DNA from: Aquabacter sp.
GTDB lineage: Bacteria; Pseudomonadota; Alphaproteobacteria; Rhizobiales; Xanthobacteraceae
Reading direction: 5' to 3'
DNA length: 13,489 nt
NCBI GenBank assembly: GCA_030147645.1
Contig: JASBUY010000412.1
Span: forward strand, 1-13,489
Positions 6,887 to 13,489 of this stretch are shown here, one piece after another. The notes under the pieces are model-generated. The model made no database searches. It saw only the letters and a program-made list of their open reading frames with translations, and was not told the DNA's origin. The translations under genes were made by a program, and so were the position numbers. Positions within the stretch are counted from its first letter, which is position 1; every line of letters begins with the position of its first letter.

Positions 6887-8428
6887 ATGAGCGCACCCAG
6901 GTCCGTCATCGCCCGCACCTCCACCGTGACCGCTGCGACGCTCGGTTCGCGGCTGCTGGGCTTTGCGCGCGATATGGGGACGGCGGCGGTGCTCGGCGTC
7001 GGGCCGCTGGCCGATGCGCTGATGGCGGCCCTGTCCTTACCGCTGCTCGCGCGCCGCCTGCTGGCGGACGGCGCCTTCAACGCCGCTTTGCTGCCGGAAC
7101 TCGCGGCCGCGCGGGACGCAGGCGAGGCGCGCGCCGTTGCCACCGCCGCCTTCGCGCTGCTGAGCCTGCTGCTGCTCGTGCTCGCGGTGATCGGCGCGCT
7201 CGCCATGCCGATTGTGATGCTGGTGCTCGCGCCCGGCTTCTCGGAAGAGGGCGCCCGCGCCGCCTTGGCGGTGGAATGCGGGCGCGTTGCCATATTCTAT
7301 CTGCCGCTCGCGGGTGCCGCGGCAGTCCTGGGCGGGATCGCCAATGCCGCCCATCGGGTGCTCCTGCCGGCGCTTGGCCCGCTGCTGGCCAATGCCGTGG
7401 CGCTCCTGGCCATCGCCTATCTGCTGCTGGAGGGCTGGGTGGAGACGCCGCACGCCGCGCGGGTGATGGCGGCGGTTGCGGTCGTTTCGGGCATCGCGCA
7501 ATTGATTTTGATGGCGATCGCCGCGCGCGGCGCGCCGGCGCGCTTGCGGCTTGCCGGCGGCTTCGCCTTCGGCGCGGCGCGCCGGGTGCTGCGTGCATCC
7601 GCCCCGGCATTGTTGTTCGCGGGCCTGCCTCAGTTTCGCCTGCTGATCGTCGCGGCGGTGGTGTCCTCGGTGCCGGGCGCGGTCTCGGCGCTGAATTATG
7701 CCCAGCGCCTCATCGATCTGCCGCTCGGCCTCGTGGGCGCGAGCGCGGGGGCGGTGCTGGTGCCGCTCCTGACCGCAGGAGGCAGCGCCCGTCCGGGGAC
7801 GGAGACCGCGAAGGCCGCGCTGGCGGCGCTCGCCTTCGCGCTGCCGGCAGCGGTCGGGCTGCTGGTGCTCGCCGAGCCCATCATCCAGGTGCTGTATCAG
7901 CGCGGCAGCTTTTCCGCGCAGGATGTGGAGACGACGGCGCTGCTCCTCGCGGTGCTCGCCTTCGCGCTGCCGACGCAGGGGCTGGAAAAGGTCCTGTGCG
8001 CCGCCGCCATGAGCCATGGATTGACGCGCGAAGCCGAGCGCGCGGGCCTCGTCTCCCTTGCCAATGCGGTGGCCCTCGCGCTCGGGCTCGGCATCGGCCT
8101 TGGGCCCGTGGTGGGGGCGAGCGCGGTGGCGATCTCCTCGCTCTATGCCGTGGTGCGCCTGACCCTGGTTCTGTGGAGCGCGGGACATCTCGCGCTCGAC
8201 CGTGCCGTCTTCCACGCCGCCGGCAATCTGCTGCTCGCGAGCCTCGTCATGGGCGCCGTGGTGGGCGGCCTCGCCTGGCTCTGGCCCGCGCCGCCGCAGG
8301 GGCTCGGCGCCGCGCTCCGCCTCGCCGTGCTGGTCGTGGCGGGGATCGCCACCTATGGTGGGCTCTGGCTTTTACAGCGCCGCTGGCTCCGCGCTCGCGC
8401 GGCCCATGACGACGGGGGACGTCCATGA
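6887..8428 (+). CDS. murJ: MurJ/MviN-type lipid II flippase, divergent
   Basis: The 513-residue polytopic membrane protein (about 13-14 hydrophobic segments) has the usual MurJ length. ATG 6887 is preferred over GTG 6839, which would add 16 untypical residues. Residues essential in E. coli MurJ keep a constant offset of four: R22 and R28 in SRLLGFARD (R18, R24), D43 (D39), R56/R57 in ARRLLADGAF (R52/R53) and R274 in YAQRLIDLP (R270). MurJ moves lipid II across the inner membrane for peptidoglycan synthesis. Odd point: the family's KVLxPxFYxxxDTxTP region is replaced by KVLCAAAMSHGLTREAE (368-384), losing Phe-Tyr and the Asp-Thr-x-Thr-Pro. It overlaps the downstream hydrolase gene by ATGA. It may be the sole MurJ or a diverged second copy; the flippase-fold call itself is firm. 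Confidence 0.87.
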   Translation: MSAPRSVIARTSTVTAATLGSRLLGFARDMGTAAVLGVGPLADALMAALSLPLLARRLLADGAFNAALLPELAAARDAGEARAVATAAFALLSLLLLVLAVIGALAMPIVMLVLAPGFSEEGARAALAVECGRVAIFYLPLAGAAAVLGGIANAAHRVLLPALGPLLANAVALLAIAYLLLEGWVETPHAARVMAAVAVVSGIAQLILMAIAARGAPARLRLAGGFAFGAARRVLRASAPALLFAGLPQFRLLIVAAVVSSVPGAVSALNYAQRLIDLPLGLVGASAGAVLVPLLTAGGSARPGTETAKAALAALAFALPAAVGLLVLAEPIIQVLYQRGSFSAQDVETTALLLAVLAFALPTQGLEKVLCAAAMSHGLTREAERAGLVSLANAVALALGLGIGLGPVVGASAVAISSLYAVVRLTLVLWSAGHLALDRAVFHAAGNLLLASLVMGAVVGGLAWLWPAPPQGLGAALRLAVLVVAGIATYGGLWLLQRRWLRARAAHDDGGRP

Positions 8429-9282
8429 GCACCTGCCGCTTCTTCGCCTATCCCACGCGCGACGGCCGCGCTCTGTTCGGCCGCCGCTGGGGCACGCCGA
8501 GCCGTTTCCTGCCGCTGGTTTGCCTGCCGGGCCTTACCCGCTCCTCCACCGATTTCGCTGCGCTCGCCGAGGCGCTGGCGGAGCAGGGGCGCGAGGTGAT
8601 CGCGCTGGATTTTCGCGGACGCGGCGGCTCGGCCTTTGCCCCCTACGCCACCTACAATGTGGTGCAGGAGGCGGACGACACGCTCGTGGCGCTGGAGCAG
8701 TTGGCCATTCCGCGCGCCTTGTTCCTCGGCACCTCGCGCGGCGGGCTGGTGATGATGCGCATCGCCGCCGTGCGGCCCGAAGTGATGGCCGGGTCCATCT
8801 TCAACGATATCGGCCCGGTGGTGGAGACGGCAGGCATCGCGCGCATTTCCGGCTATGTGGGCCAGCCGCCCGCCCCCGACTGGCCGAGCCTCATCGCTGC
8901 CCTGAAGGCCGGTCAGGGCGCCATGTTCCCGCGCCTCAGCGAAGCCGACTGGGACCGCTATGCGCGCCAGATCTATGCCGACGATGCCGGCGTGCCGCGC
9001 CTTGCCTATGACCCGGCCATGGCGGAGGCCTTCAAAGCCTTCGACCCCACAAAGCCCTTGCCCACCTTCTGGGACTGGTTCGACGCCATGGCGCCGCAGC
9101 GCCTGATGGTGATCCACGGCGCACTCTCCGATGTGCTCTCCCTTGGCACTTTGGAAGCCATGGCGGACCGCCACCGGGGCATGGAGGTGTTCACGGTGGA
9201 GGATCAGGGCCACGCGCCGCTGCTGTGGGACGCGCGCACCCACAAGGTGATCGCCGGCTTCCTCGACCGCGCCGATCCCTGA
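8425..9282 (+). CDS. Alpha/beta hydrolase
   Basis: This 285-residue cytoplasmic protein has a complete alpha/beta-hydrolase core. The oxyanion loop is LPGLTRSSTDF (34-44), strand and turn ALDFRGRGGS lies near 60-69, the nucleophile elbow is G-T-S-R-G-G with Ser104, and the acid and base are most likely Asp236 (HGALSDVLS) and His263 (DQGHAPLL). A cap region occupies about residues 128-215. Substrate may be an ester, lactone or similar; family members include esterases, haloperoxidase-like and C-C hydrolases, and the sequence does not decide. The ATG overlaps the murJ stop by four bases (8425-8428), so translation is coupled to the flippase; a link to envelope metabolism is possible but unproven. 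Confidence 0.92.
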   Translation: MSTCRFFAYPTRDGRALFGRRWGTPSRFLPLVCLPGLTRSSTDFAALAEALAEQGREVIALDFRGRGGSAFAPYATYNVVQEADDTLVALEQLAIPRALFLGTSRGGLVMMRIAAVRPEVMAGSIFNDIGPVVETAGIARISGYVGQPPAPDWPSLIAALKAGQGAMFPRLSEADWDRYARQIYADDAGVPRLAYDPAMAEAFKAFDPTKPLPTFWDWFDAMAPQRLMVIHGALSDVLSLGTLEAMADRHRGMEVFTVEDQGHAPLLWDARTHKVIAGFLDRADP

Positions 9283-9336
9283 CGCGCCGCAAGGCTTGCC
9301 GCCCCTCGGATGGCGTGGCATGAGGCGGCCTCGTCT

Positions 9337-9354
9337 GCGGGCCCTGCGGCCCGC
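9337..9354 (+). terminator. Hairpin between hydrolase and trpS
   Basis: A perfect 7-base-pair stem, GCGGGCC (9337-9343) with GGCCCGC (9348-9354), has a 4-base loop and lies 55 bases after the hydrolase stop and 53 bases before the trpS start. TCTGTCCC follows, so there is no true U-tract. It may be a weak terminator of the murJ-hydrolase transcript or a leader structure of trpS. Confidence 0.35.
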
Positions 9355-9407
9355 TCTGTCCCAAAGGTGGCGGCCGCGTCCAACCCGGCCGTCGTGAGGA
9401 GTTCGCC

Positions 9408-10445
9408 ATGGCGGCGGTCGCGGAACGCGTCTTTTCCGGTGTCCAACCTACCGGCAACCTGCATCTCGGCAATTATCTCGGGGCCATCAAGCGGTTCGTG
9501 GAACTGCAGGAGCGCTTCGACTGCATCTATTGCGTGGTGGACCTGCACGCCATCACGGTGTGGCAGGAGCCCGAGGAGCTGAAGCGTCACACCCGCGAAG
9601 TGACCGCCGCCTTCATCGCCTGCGGCATCGACCCGAAGAAGCACATCGTCTTCAACCAGAGTCAGGTGTCGGGCCACGCGGAACTCGCCTGGATCTTCAA
9701 CTGCGTCGCCCGCATGGGCTGGCTGAACCGCATGACGCAGTTCAAGGAGAAGGCCGGCAAGGACCGGGAGAATGTCTCGGTGGGCCTGTTCGCCTATCCC
9801 GACCTCATGGCCGCCGATATCCTGCTCTACCGCGCAACCCATGTGCCGGTGGGTGAGGACCAGAAGCAGCATCTGGAACTGACGCGCGACATCGCCCAGA
9901 AGTTCAACACGGATTTCGGCCCCTCCATCGCCGCAAACGGCTTCGGCGAGGGCTATTTCCCGCTGACCGAGCCGGTGATCGCCGGTCCGGCGACGCGCGT
10001 CATGAGTCTGCGCGACGGGTCCAAGAAGATGTCGAAGTCCGATGCCTCGGATTTCTCACGCATCAACCTCACGGACGATGCCGACGCCATTGCCGGCAAG
10101 GTGCGCAAGGCGAAAACCGATCCCGAGCCGCTGCCCTCCGAGGAAGAGGGCCTGAAGGCGCGCCCGGAGGCGGACAATCTGGTCGGCATCTATGCAGCGC
10201 TGCTGGACGGCACGAAGCAGAGCGTGCTCGACCAGTTCGGCGGCGGACAATTCTCTACCTTCAAGTCGGCGCTGGTCGATCTCGCGGTGGAAAAGCTGAG
10301 CCCCATTGCCGGCGAGATGCAGCGGCTGATGGCCGATGTGAGCGCTATCGACGCCATCCTCGCCGACGGCGCCGCGCGGGCGCGGGTGATCGCCGACAAG
10401 ACCATCGCCGACGTGAAGGACATTGTCGGCATGGTGCGCGGCTGA
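9408..10445 (+). CDS. trpS: Tryptophanyl-tRNA synthetase
   Basis: This 345-residue class I aminoacyl-tRNA synthetase charges tRNA(Trp) with tryptophan in the cytoplasm and has normal bacterial TrpS length. GVQPTGNLHLGNYLGA (11-26) carries the HIGH-equivalent HLGN at 19-22, and KMSKS lies at 207-211. The Trp-pocket and adenylate regions LFAYPDLMAADILLY (127-141) and PVGEDQKQHLELTRD (147-161) are intact, and the C-terminal helical anticodon-binding domain follows (about 215-345). GAGGAG (9395-9400 region) precedes ATG 9408 at good distance. It is the last gene of the plus-strand run and converges with the LysR gene, with only 10 bases between the stops. No odd residue seen. Confidence 0.98.
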   Translation: MAAVAERVFSGVQPTGNLHLGNYLGAIKRFVELQERFDCIYCVVDLHAITVWQEPEELKRHTREVTAAFIACGIDPKKHIVFNQSQVSGHAELAWIFNCVARMGWLNRMTQFKEKAGKDRENVSVGLFAYPDLMAADILLYRATHVPVGEDQKQHLELTRDIAQKFNTDFGPSIAANGFGEGYFPLTEPVIAGPATRVMSLRDGSKKMSKSDASDFSRINLTDDADAIAGKVRKAKTDPEPLPSEEEGLKARPEADNLVGIYAALLDGTKQSVLDQFGGGQFSTFKSALVDLAVEKLSPIAGEMQRLMADVSAIDAILADGAARARVIADKTIADVKDIVGMVRG

Positions 10446-10455
10446 GCCTGCTCCC

Positions 10456-11331
10456 TCAGGCGGCCGCGAACAGCGGCCGCTCGCGGCGCAATTCTTCCAG
10501 AATGATCGCCTCGGCCTGAAGCAAAGCCGGGGCGGCCACCTCCGCGCGGCGATAGATGGCGAATTCCACGTCCGGCAGGCGCGGAAGGTCCGGCTCGCGC
10601 ACCGCGACGAGGTCGGGCCGCACCGCGCGCGAGGTGCGGATCGTGACACCGAGGCCCGCGCCGGCGGCTGCCAGCAGGCCCGGCAGGCTGGGGCTGGTGA
10701 AGGCGATGCGATAGGCCCGCCCGGCCGCATTCAGTGCGCTCAGAGCCGCCGTGCGATAGATGCAGGGCGTCTCAAACATCAGCAGCGGTACAGGCTCTTC
10801 GGGCGAGAGGCGCAGGCTGCGCGCGGCGATCCACGCCATGGGAACGCGCCCGGCGAGCGTTGCGGGTAGGTCCACGTCCGTCCGCAGCCCGAGTGCAAGG
10901 TCGAGGTCGCCCGCCTGGAGATGCTCCAGCATGGCGGCGGTGGCGCTGACCTGGACGGTCAGCGGGGCCTGGGGAAACAGCGCAGCGAGGCGGCTCAGCA
11001 CGCGCTGCAATGCGGCCTCGCCGAAATCCTGCAAGAAACCGAGGCGCAGCGGATGCGCGTAGCCGCCATGAACGTGCTGGGCGAGGATGCGGTCGTTAAG
11101 GTCCAGCAGGCGGCGCGCATCATCGAGAAACGCGGCGCCCCGCGCGGTGAGGGCCACGCCCCGCCCACGCCGCTCCAAAGGCTGGAAGCCGAGCGCGTCC
11201 GCGAGCCGGTCCATCTGCAGGCTGACAGCGGACTGGGTGCGCCCCACCCGTTGGCCGGCAGCGGAGATGGAGCCGAGATCCGCCACCGCGACGAAGCTGC
11301 GGATCAGATCGAGATCGAGATTGCGAAGCAT
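10456..11331 (-). CDS. LysR-family transcriptional regulator
   Basis: The 291-residue protein begins LDLDLIRSFVAVADLGSISA and continues with AAGQRVGRTQSAVSLQMDRL (about residues 24-43), the LysR winged helix-turn-helix, followed by the linker helix to about 90. The rest (about 93-285) is a periplasmic-binding-protein-like effector domain, with LRLGFLQDFGE opening the first lobe and GLGVTIRTSRAV near 230-241 in the second. It is of normal family length. The gene diverges from the tautomerase gene 114 bases away across an AT-rich promoter gap, the standard LysR arrangement, so the tautomerase gene is the likely target. A hydrophobic C-terminus (RPLFAAA) is encoded by part of a GC-rich repeat. 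The effector is unknown. Confidence 0.93.
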   Translation of the reverse strand: MLRNLDLDLIRSFVAVADLGSISAAGQRVGRTQSAVSLQMDRLADALGFQPLERRGRGVALTARGAAFLDDARRLLDLNDRILAQHVHGGYAHPLRLGFLQDFGEAALQRVLSRLAALFPQAPLTVQVSATAAMLEHLQAGDLDLALGLRTDVDLPATLAGRVPMAWIAARSLRLSPEEPVPLLMFETPCIYRTAALSALNAAGRAYRIAFTSPSLPGLLAAAGAGLGVTIRTSRAVRPDLVAVREPDLPRLPDVEFAIYRRAEVAAPALLQAEAIILEELRRERPLFAAA

Positions 11332-11445
11332 GGCGGACCGCCCTGTGATTTATATCAGCATAGTCAATTCGTCGATTTCCATAAATCAATTTTTCTAAAG
11401 TATCGCGCCGGCCTAGCCTCGTCTCGCGTCCAAAGGAGACACGCC
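11332..11445. promoter_or_regulatory. Divergent LysR/tautomerase promoter region
   Basis: The gap is much richer in A+T than its surroundings from 11345 to 11402. TGATTTAT (11346-11353) and ATAAATCA (11381-11388) are perfect 8-base inverted arms 27 bases apart, and GATTTccatAAATC (11374-11387) is a second, tight palindrome sharing one arm. LysR proteins normally bind two separated dyads (an activation and a recognition site) in such gaps, and the GATTT/AAATC half-sites fit that pattern. Binding by the neighbouring regulator is inference. Confidence 0.5.
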
Positions 11446-11853
11446 ATGCCCATTCTTCAAGTCACGCTCTCCGGCCAGCCGGATCCCGCCCTTTCCGGAA
11501 CCGTCGCCCAAAAACTCTCCGCGCTCACGGCGCAGATCCTCCACAAGGACCCGGCGCTGACCTCGGTCGCGGTGGCGTTCCTTCCCGCCAAGCAGTGGTT
11601 CGTGGGCGGGCCGAGCCTTGCGGACGCCGGGCGCACCAGCTTCTGGCTGGACATCGCTGTGGTGGACGGGACCAACACAAAGGATGAAAAGGCCGCCTAT
11701 ATCGCGGCGGTCTACGCCGCCATGACAGAGTTGCTGGGGGCGCTCCATCCGGAAAGCTACCTCCATGTGCGCGAAGTGAAGGCGGACGCCTATGGCTATG
11801 GCGGGCGCACGCAGGAAAGCCGCTATGTGGAGAAGAAGCTCCGCGCTGCATAG
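11446..11853 (+). CDS. Tautomerase-superfamily protein with two fused 4-OT-like units
   Basis: This 135-residue protein starts MPILQVTLSG, giving a Pro at position 1 after Met removal, the catalytic base of the superfamily. Residues 1-55 follow the 4-oxalocrotonate tautomerase pattern closely (PILQVTLSG..., DPALTSVAV, KQWFVGG). Residues about 64-130 repeat the same beta-alpha-beta plan (SFWLDIAVVDGTNTKDEKAA, then SYLHVREVKADAYGYGG), so it is a fused tandem like the longer tautomerases of about 130-150 residues. The second unit lacks an N-terminal Pro. The 4-OT substrate arginines Arg11 and Arg39 align with Gln and Ala (A42), so the substrate should not be 4-oxalocrotonate; a keto-enol isomerase or dehalogenase-like hydratase are options. 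AAGGAG precedes ATG 11446. Probably controlled by the divergent LysR gene. Confidence 0.88.
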   Translation: MPILQVTLSGQPDPALSGTVAQKLSALTAQILHKDPALTSVAVAFLPAKQWFVGGPSLADAGRTSFWLDIAVVDGTNTKDEKAAYIAAVYAAMTELLGALHPESYLHVREVKADAYGYGGRTQESRYVEKKLRAA

Positions 11854-11886
11854 GGCCGGCGCCGGTGCGGCCTGTCGGTCAGGCAG

Positions 11887-11907
11887 GGCGCGAGCATCCT
11901 TCGCGCC
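11887..11907 (+). terminator. Hairpin downstream of the tautomerase gene
   Basis: GGCGCGA (11887-11893) pairs with TCGCGCC (11901-11907) across a 7-base loop, 33 bases after the tautomerase stop. No T-run follows, so this is at best a weak or factor-dependent terminator. Confidence 0.25.
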
Positions 11908-11982
11908 GGGCGTGCCGGGCGCGGTGGCTGGGGGCGGCGGAGCGCCTCAGCTCTTGAATGTCACCCGCAGACGGCGCGCTTA

Positions 11983-12210
11983 TCAGGCGGCGCCGTGGTC
12001 GAGGATGCGAATGGCTTCCTGGAGCGCGGCGCGGGCATGGGCGAGGGTGGCGTCGCGCAGATCGCCGTCCCCCTCCATCGGCAGCGGGCAGGAAACATGC
12101 ACGTTGGTGAGCTTCAGAAGGCTCGTCGTCGCGCCCGGTTTTACGAACGAAATCACGGCCTTGTCCTGCACGACGTCGATGCTCATGCTGTGAATCTTCA
12201 TGGCCGACAT
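11983..12210 (-). CDS. Small protein of unknown function (75 residues)
   Basis: I do not recognise this family. ATG 12210 (MSAMKIHSMSIDVV) is chosen because AGGGGG lies about nine bases upstream; a start at 12273 would add 21 residues (MSTGKAHVSSES...) and would lie over an inverted repeat in the promoter gap. The predicted product has alternating hydrophobic strands in its first half (SIDVVQDKAVISFV, SLLKLTNVHVSCPL) and one amphipathic helix at the end (DATLAHARAALQEAIRIL, about 53-70), so a small alpha/beta cytoplasmic domain is likely. No signal peptide or membrane helix is seen. Codon bias matches the neighbours, which supports real coding. It stands alone on the minus strand between the tautomerase gene and the pntB terminator. 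Confidence 0.7.
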   Translation of the reverse strand: MSAMKIHSMSIDVVQDKAVISFVKPGATTSLLKLTNVHVSCPLPMEGDGDLRDATLAHARAALQEAIRILDHGAA

Positions 12211-12252
12211 GTGCGTTCCCCCTCTACGAAGAAGCAATGATTCGGATGATAC

Positions 12253-12273
12253 ATGAGCTTTGCCTGTGCTCAT
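12253..12273. promoter_or_regulatory. Inverted repeat upstream of the 75-residue gene
   Basis: ATGAGC (12253-12258) and GCTCAT (12268-12273) are perfect 6-base arms with a 9-base spacer, 43 bases upstream of the chosen start in an AT-richer stretch. It may be an operator; no regulator can be named. Confidence 0.3.
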
Positions 12274-12304
12274 CTGGAAAACACAAGCAGACGTTGCGCC
12301 GCCA

Positions 12305-12345
12305 ACAGAAAAAGTAAGGGCCGCGCGGCGTGTGCCGCGCGGCCC
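12305..12345 (-). terminator. Intrinsic terminator of pntB
   Basis: A perfect 12-base-pair stem, GGGCCGCGCGGC (12318-12329) with GCCGCGCGGCCC (12334-12345), has a 4-base loop. On the minus strand it is followed at once by TTACTTTTTCTGT (rc of 12305-12317), a U-rich tail. It starts about 30 bases after the pntB stop at 12375. This is the clearest rho-independent terminator in the window and isolates the 75-residue gene from pntB transcription. Confidence 0.85.
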
Positions 12346-12374
12346 GTCTTGAATGTGCGGAGCGGGAGGGCGGA

Positions 12375-13489
12375 TCAGAACGCCTTCACCACCTCCTCGG
12401 TTACCTTCTTGGCGTCGCCGAACAACATCATGGTGTTGTCGCGGAAGAACAATTCGTTCTCGACGCCGGCATAGCCCGAGCCCATGCCGCGCTTGATGAA
12501 GAGCACGGTCTTGGCCTTCTCCACATCCAGGATCGGCATGCCGTAAATGGCGGAGGAGGGGTCGGTCTTCGCCGCCGGATTGGTCACGTCATTGGCGCCG
12601 ATGACGAAGGCGACGTCGGCCTGGGCGAACTCGGAGTTGATGTCCTCCAGCTCGAACACCTCGTCATAGGGCACCTGGGCTTCCGCCAGCAGCACGTTCA
12701 TGTGGCCGGGCATGCGGCCCGCGACGGGATGGATGGCGTACTTCACCTCGACACCCTCTTCCTTGAGGATGTCGGCCATCTCGCGCAGCGCATGCTGGGC
12801 CTGGGCCACCGCCATGCCGTAGCCCGGCACGATGATGACCTTCTGGGCGTTCTTCATGATGTAGGCCGCGTCCTCGGCCGAGCCGTGCTTCACGGGCCGG
12901 GTCTCCACCGCGCCCGCCGGGCCGCCGGCGGTCTCGCCGCCGAAGCCGCCGAGGATGACGGAGATGAAGGAGCGGTTCATGCCCTTGCACATGATGTAGG
13001 ACAGGATGGCGCCAGAGGAGCCCACCAGCGCGCCCGTGATGATGAGCGCGGTGTTGCCCAGCGTGAAGCCGATGCCGGCCGCCGCCCAACCCGAATAGGA
13101 GTTGAGCATGGACACGACCACCGGCATGTCGGCGCCGCCGATCGGGATGATGAGCAGGCCGCCCAGCACCAGCGACAGGATGGTGATGATCCAGAACAGC
13201 GGGATCGAGCCGGTCATCACGAACGCCACGATCAGCACCAGCAGCAGCGCCGCGAGGCCGATATTGATGAGGTGGCGGAACGGCAGCATGATCGGCTTGC
13301 CCGACATGTTTCCGTTCAGCTTGGCGAAGGCGATGATGGAGCCGGTGAAGGTGATGGCGCCGATGGCGACGCCCAGACTCATCTCGATCAGCGCCTGGCC
13401 GTGGATCGCCCCCGGCAGGCCGATGCCGAAGGCCTCGGGCGCATAGAGCGCGGCGGCCGCCACCATCACCGCGGCAAGGCCGACCAGCG
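12375..13489 (-). CDS. pntB: NAD(P) transhydrogenase beta subunit, C-terminal part
   Basis: The frame is open through the right edge, so the start is outside; the roughly 371 codons seen are about four-fifths of the usual 460-odd residues. The right portion encodes several membrane helices of domain II, including IHGQALIEMSLGVAIGAITF and ADMPVVVSMLNSYSGWAAAG. The left portion encodes the soluble NADP(H)-binding domain III with VPGYGMAVAQAQ (near 12835-12800), GRMPGHMNVLLAEA (near 12719), GANDVTNPAAKTDPSSAIYG (from 12599) and KRGMGSGYAGVEN near the end. With PntA it couples hydride transfer from NADH to NADP+ to proton entry across the inner membrane and supplies NADPH. PntA subunit genes, usually upstream, would lie to the right of the window. 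The terminator just downstream shows this is the last gene of its operon. Confidence 0.97.
   Translation of the reverse strand, partial: LVGLAAVMVAAAALYAPEAFGIGLPGAIHGQALIEMSLGVAIGAITFTGSIIAFAKLNGNMSGKPIMLPFRHLINIGLAALLLVLIVAFVMTGSIPLFWIITILSLVLGGLLIIPIGGADMPVVVSMLNSYSGWAAAGIGFTLGNTALIITGALVGSSGAILSYIMCKGMNRSFISVILGGFGGETAGGPAGAVETRPVKHGSAEDAAYIMKNAQKVIIVPGYGMAVAQAQHALREMADILKEEGVEVKYAIHPVAGRMPGHMNVLLAEAQVPYDEVFELEDINSEFAQADVAFVIGANDVTNPAAKTDPSSAIYGMPILDVEKAKTVLFIKRGMGSGYAGVENELFFRDNTMMLFGDAKKVTEEVVKAF

Noticed and set aside
5032..7293. A 753-codon minus-strand open frame across the GntR, EamA and MurJ genes.
   Set aside because: It spans three well-supported plus-strand genes and its product is low-complexity, rich in Arg, Ala, Gly and His.
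7037..9321. Two long minus-strand open frames (7037-8215 and 8353-9321) opposite MurJ and the hydrolase.
   Set aside because: Their composition is antisense-like and they have no recognisable motif; the plus-strand genes are certain.
10460..10480. Two copies of GCGGCCGC with a 5-base spacer near the convergent trpS/LysR ends, resembling a bidirectional terminator.
   Set aside because: The repeat lies inside the last LysR codons, encodes its Ala-rich tail and has no T-run on either side; it may fold, but I cannot support a terminator.
11952..12356. The 10-base direct repeat TCTTGAATGT at 11952-11961 and 12347-12356, each about 20 bases beyond a minus-strand stop codon.
   Set aside because: It is short, has no extended similarity and no known role; probably chance.

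Overview
The window is chromosomal DNA of very high GC content. Its genes resemble those of Alphaproteobacteria, most likely Hyphomicrobiales (Xanthobacteraceae-like). This is inferred from protein style and from the murJ/trpS linkage; no marker gene fixes the genus. I see no tRNA, rRNA, insertion sequence or CRISPR array.

Left part (1-5859): a catabolic cluster. A minus-strand operon reads, in transcription order: an HpcH/HpaI-type aldolase (4772-4089), two tandem paralogs of the PuuE-like branch of the polysaccharide deacetylase fold (4051-3161 and 3049-2153), LivH- and LivM-type permeases (2156-1296 and 1299-361), and the start of a Tat-exported branched-chain-type substrate-binding protein (324-1) that runs off the left edge. 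Two junctions are 4-base ATGA overlaps. A GntR/FCD regulator (5119-5859) is transcribed divergently, and the AT-rich gap between the two units carries several inverted repeats suited to its binding. The layout suggests uptake of a small organic acid, amide or cyclic amide/ureide, ring or amide hydrolysis by the two PuuE-like enzymes, and carbon-carbon cleavage by the aldolase. The substrate cannot be named from sequence. This is the most novel part of the window.

Middle part (5944-10445, plus strand): an EamA/DMT exporter-like protein, a divergent MurJ-type flippase, an alpha/beta hydrolase that overlaps murJ by ATGA, and trpS. Linkage of murJ and trpS is familiar in Rhizobiales, but here a hydrolase lies between them and the flippase lacks a family motif.

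Right part (10456-13489): a LysR regulator (minus) diverges from a small tautomerase built from two 4-OT-like units. Next come a minus-strand 75-residue protein of unknown function and the C-terminal four-fifths of PntB, the beta subunit of the proton-translocating NAD(P) transhydrogenase. A strong intrinsic terminator follows pntB.
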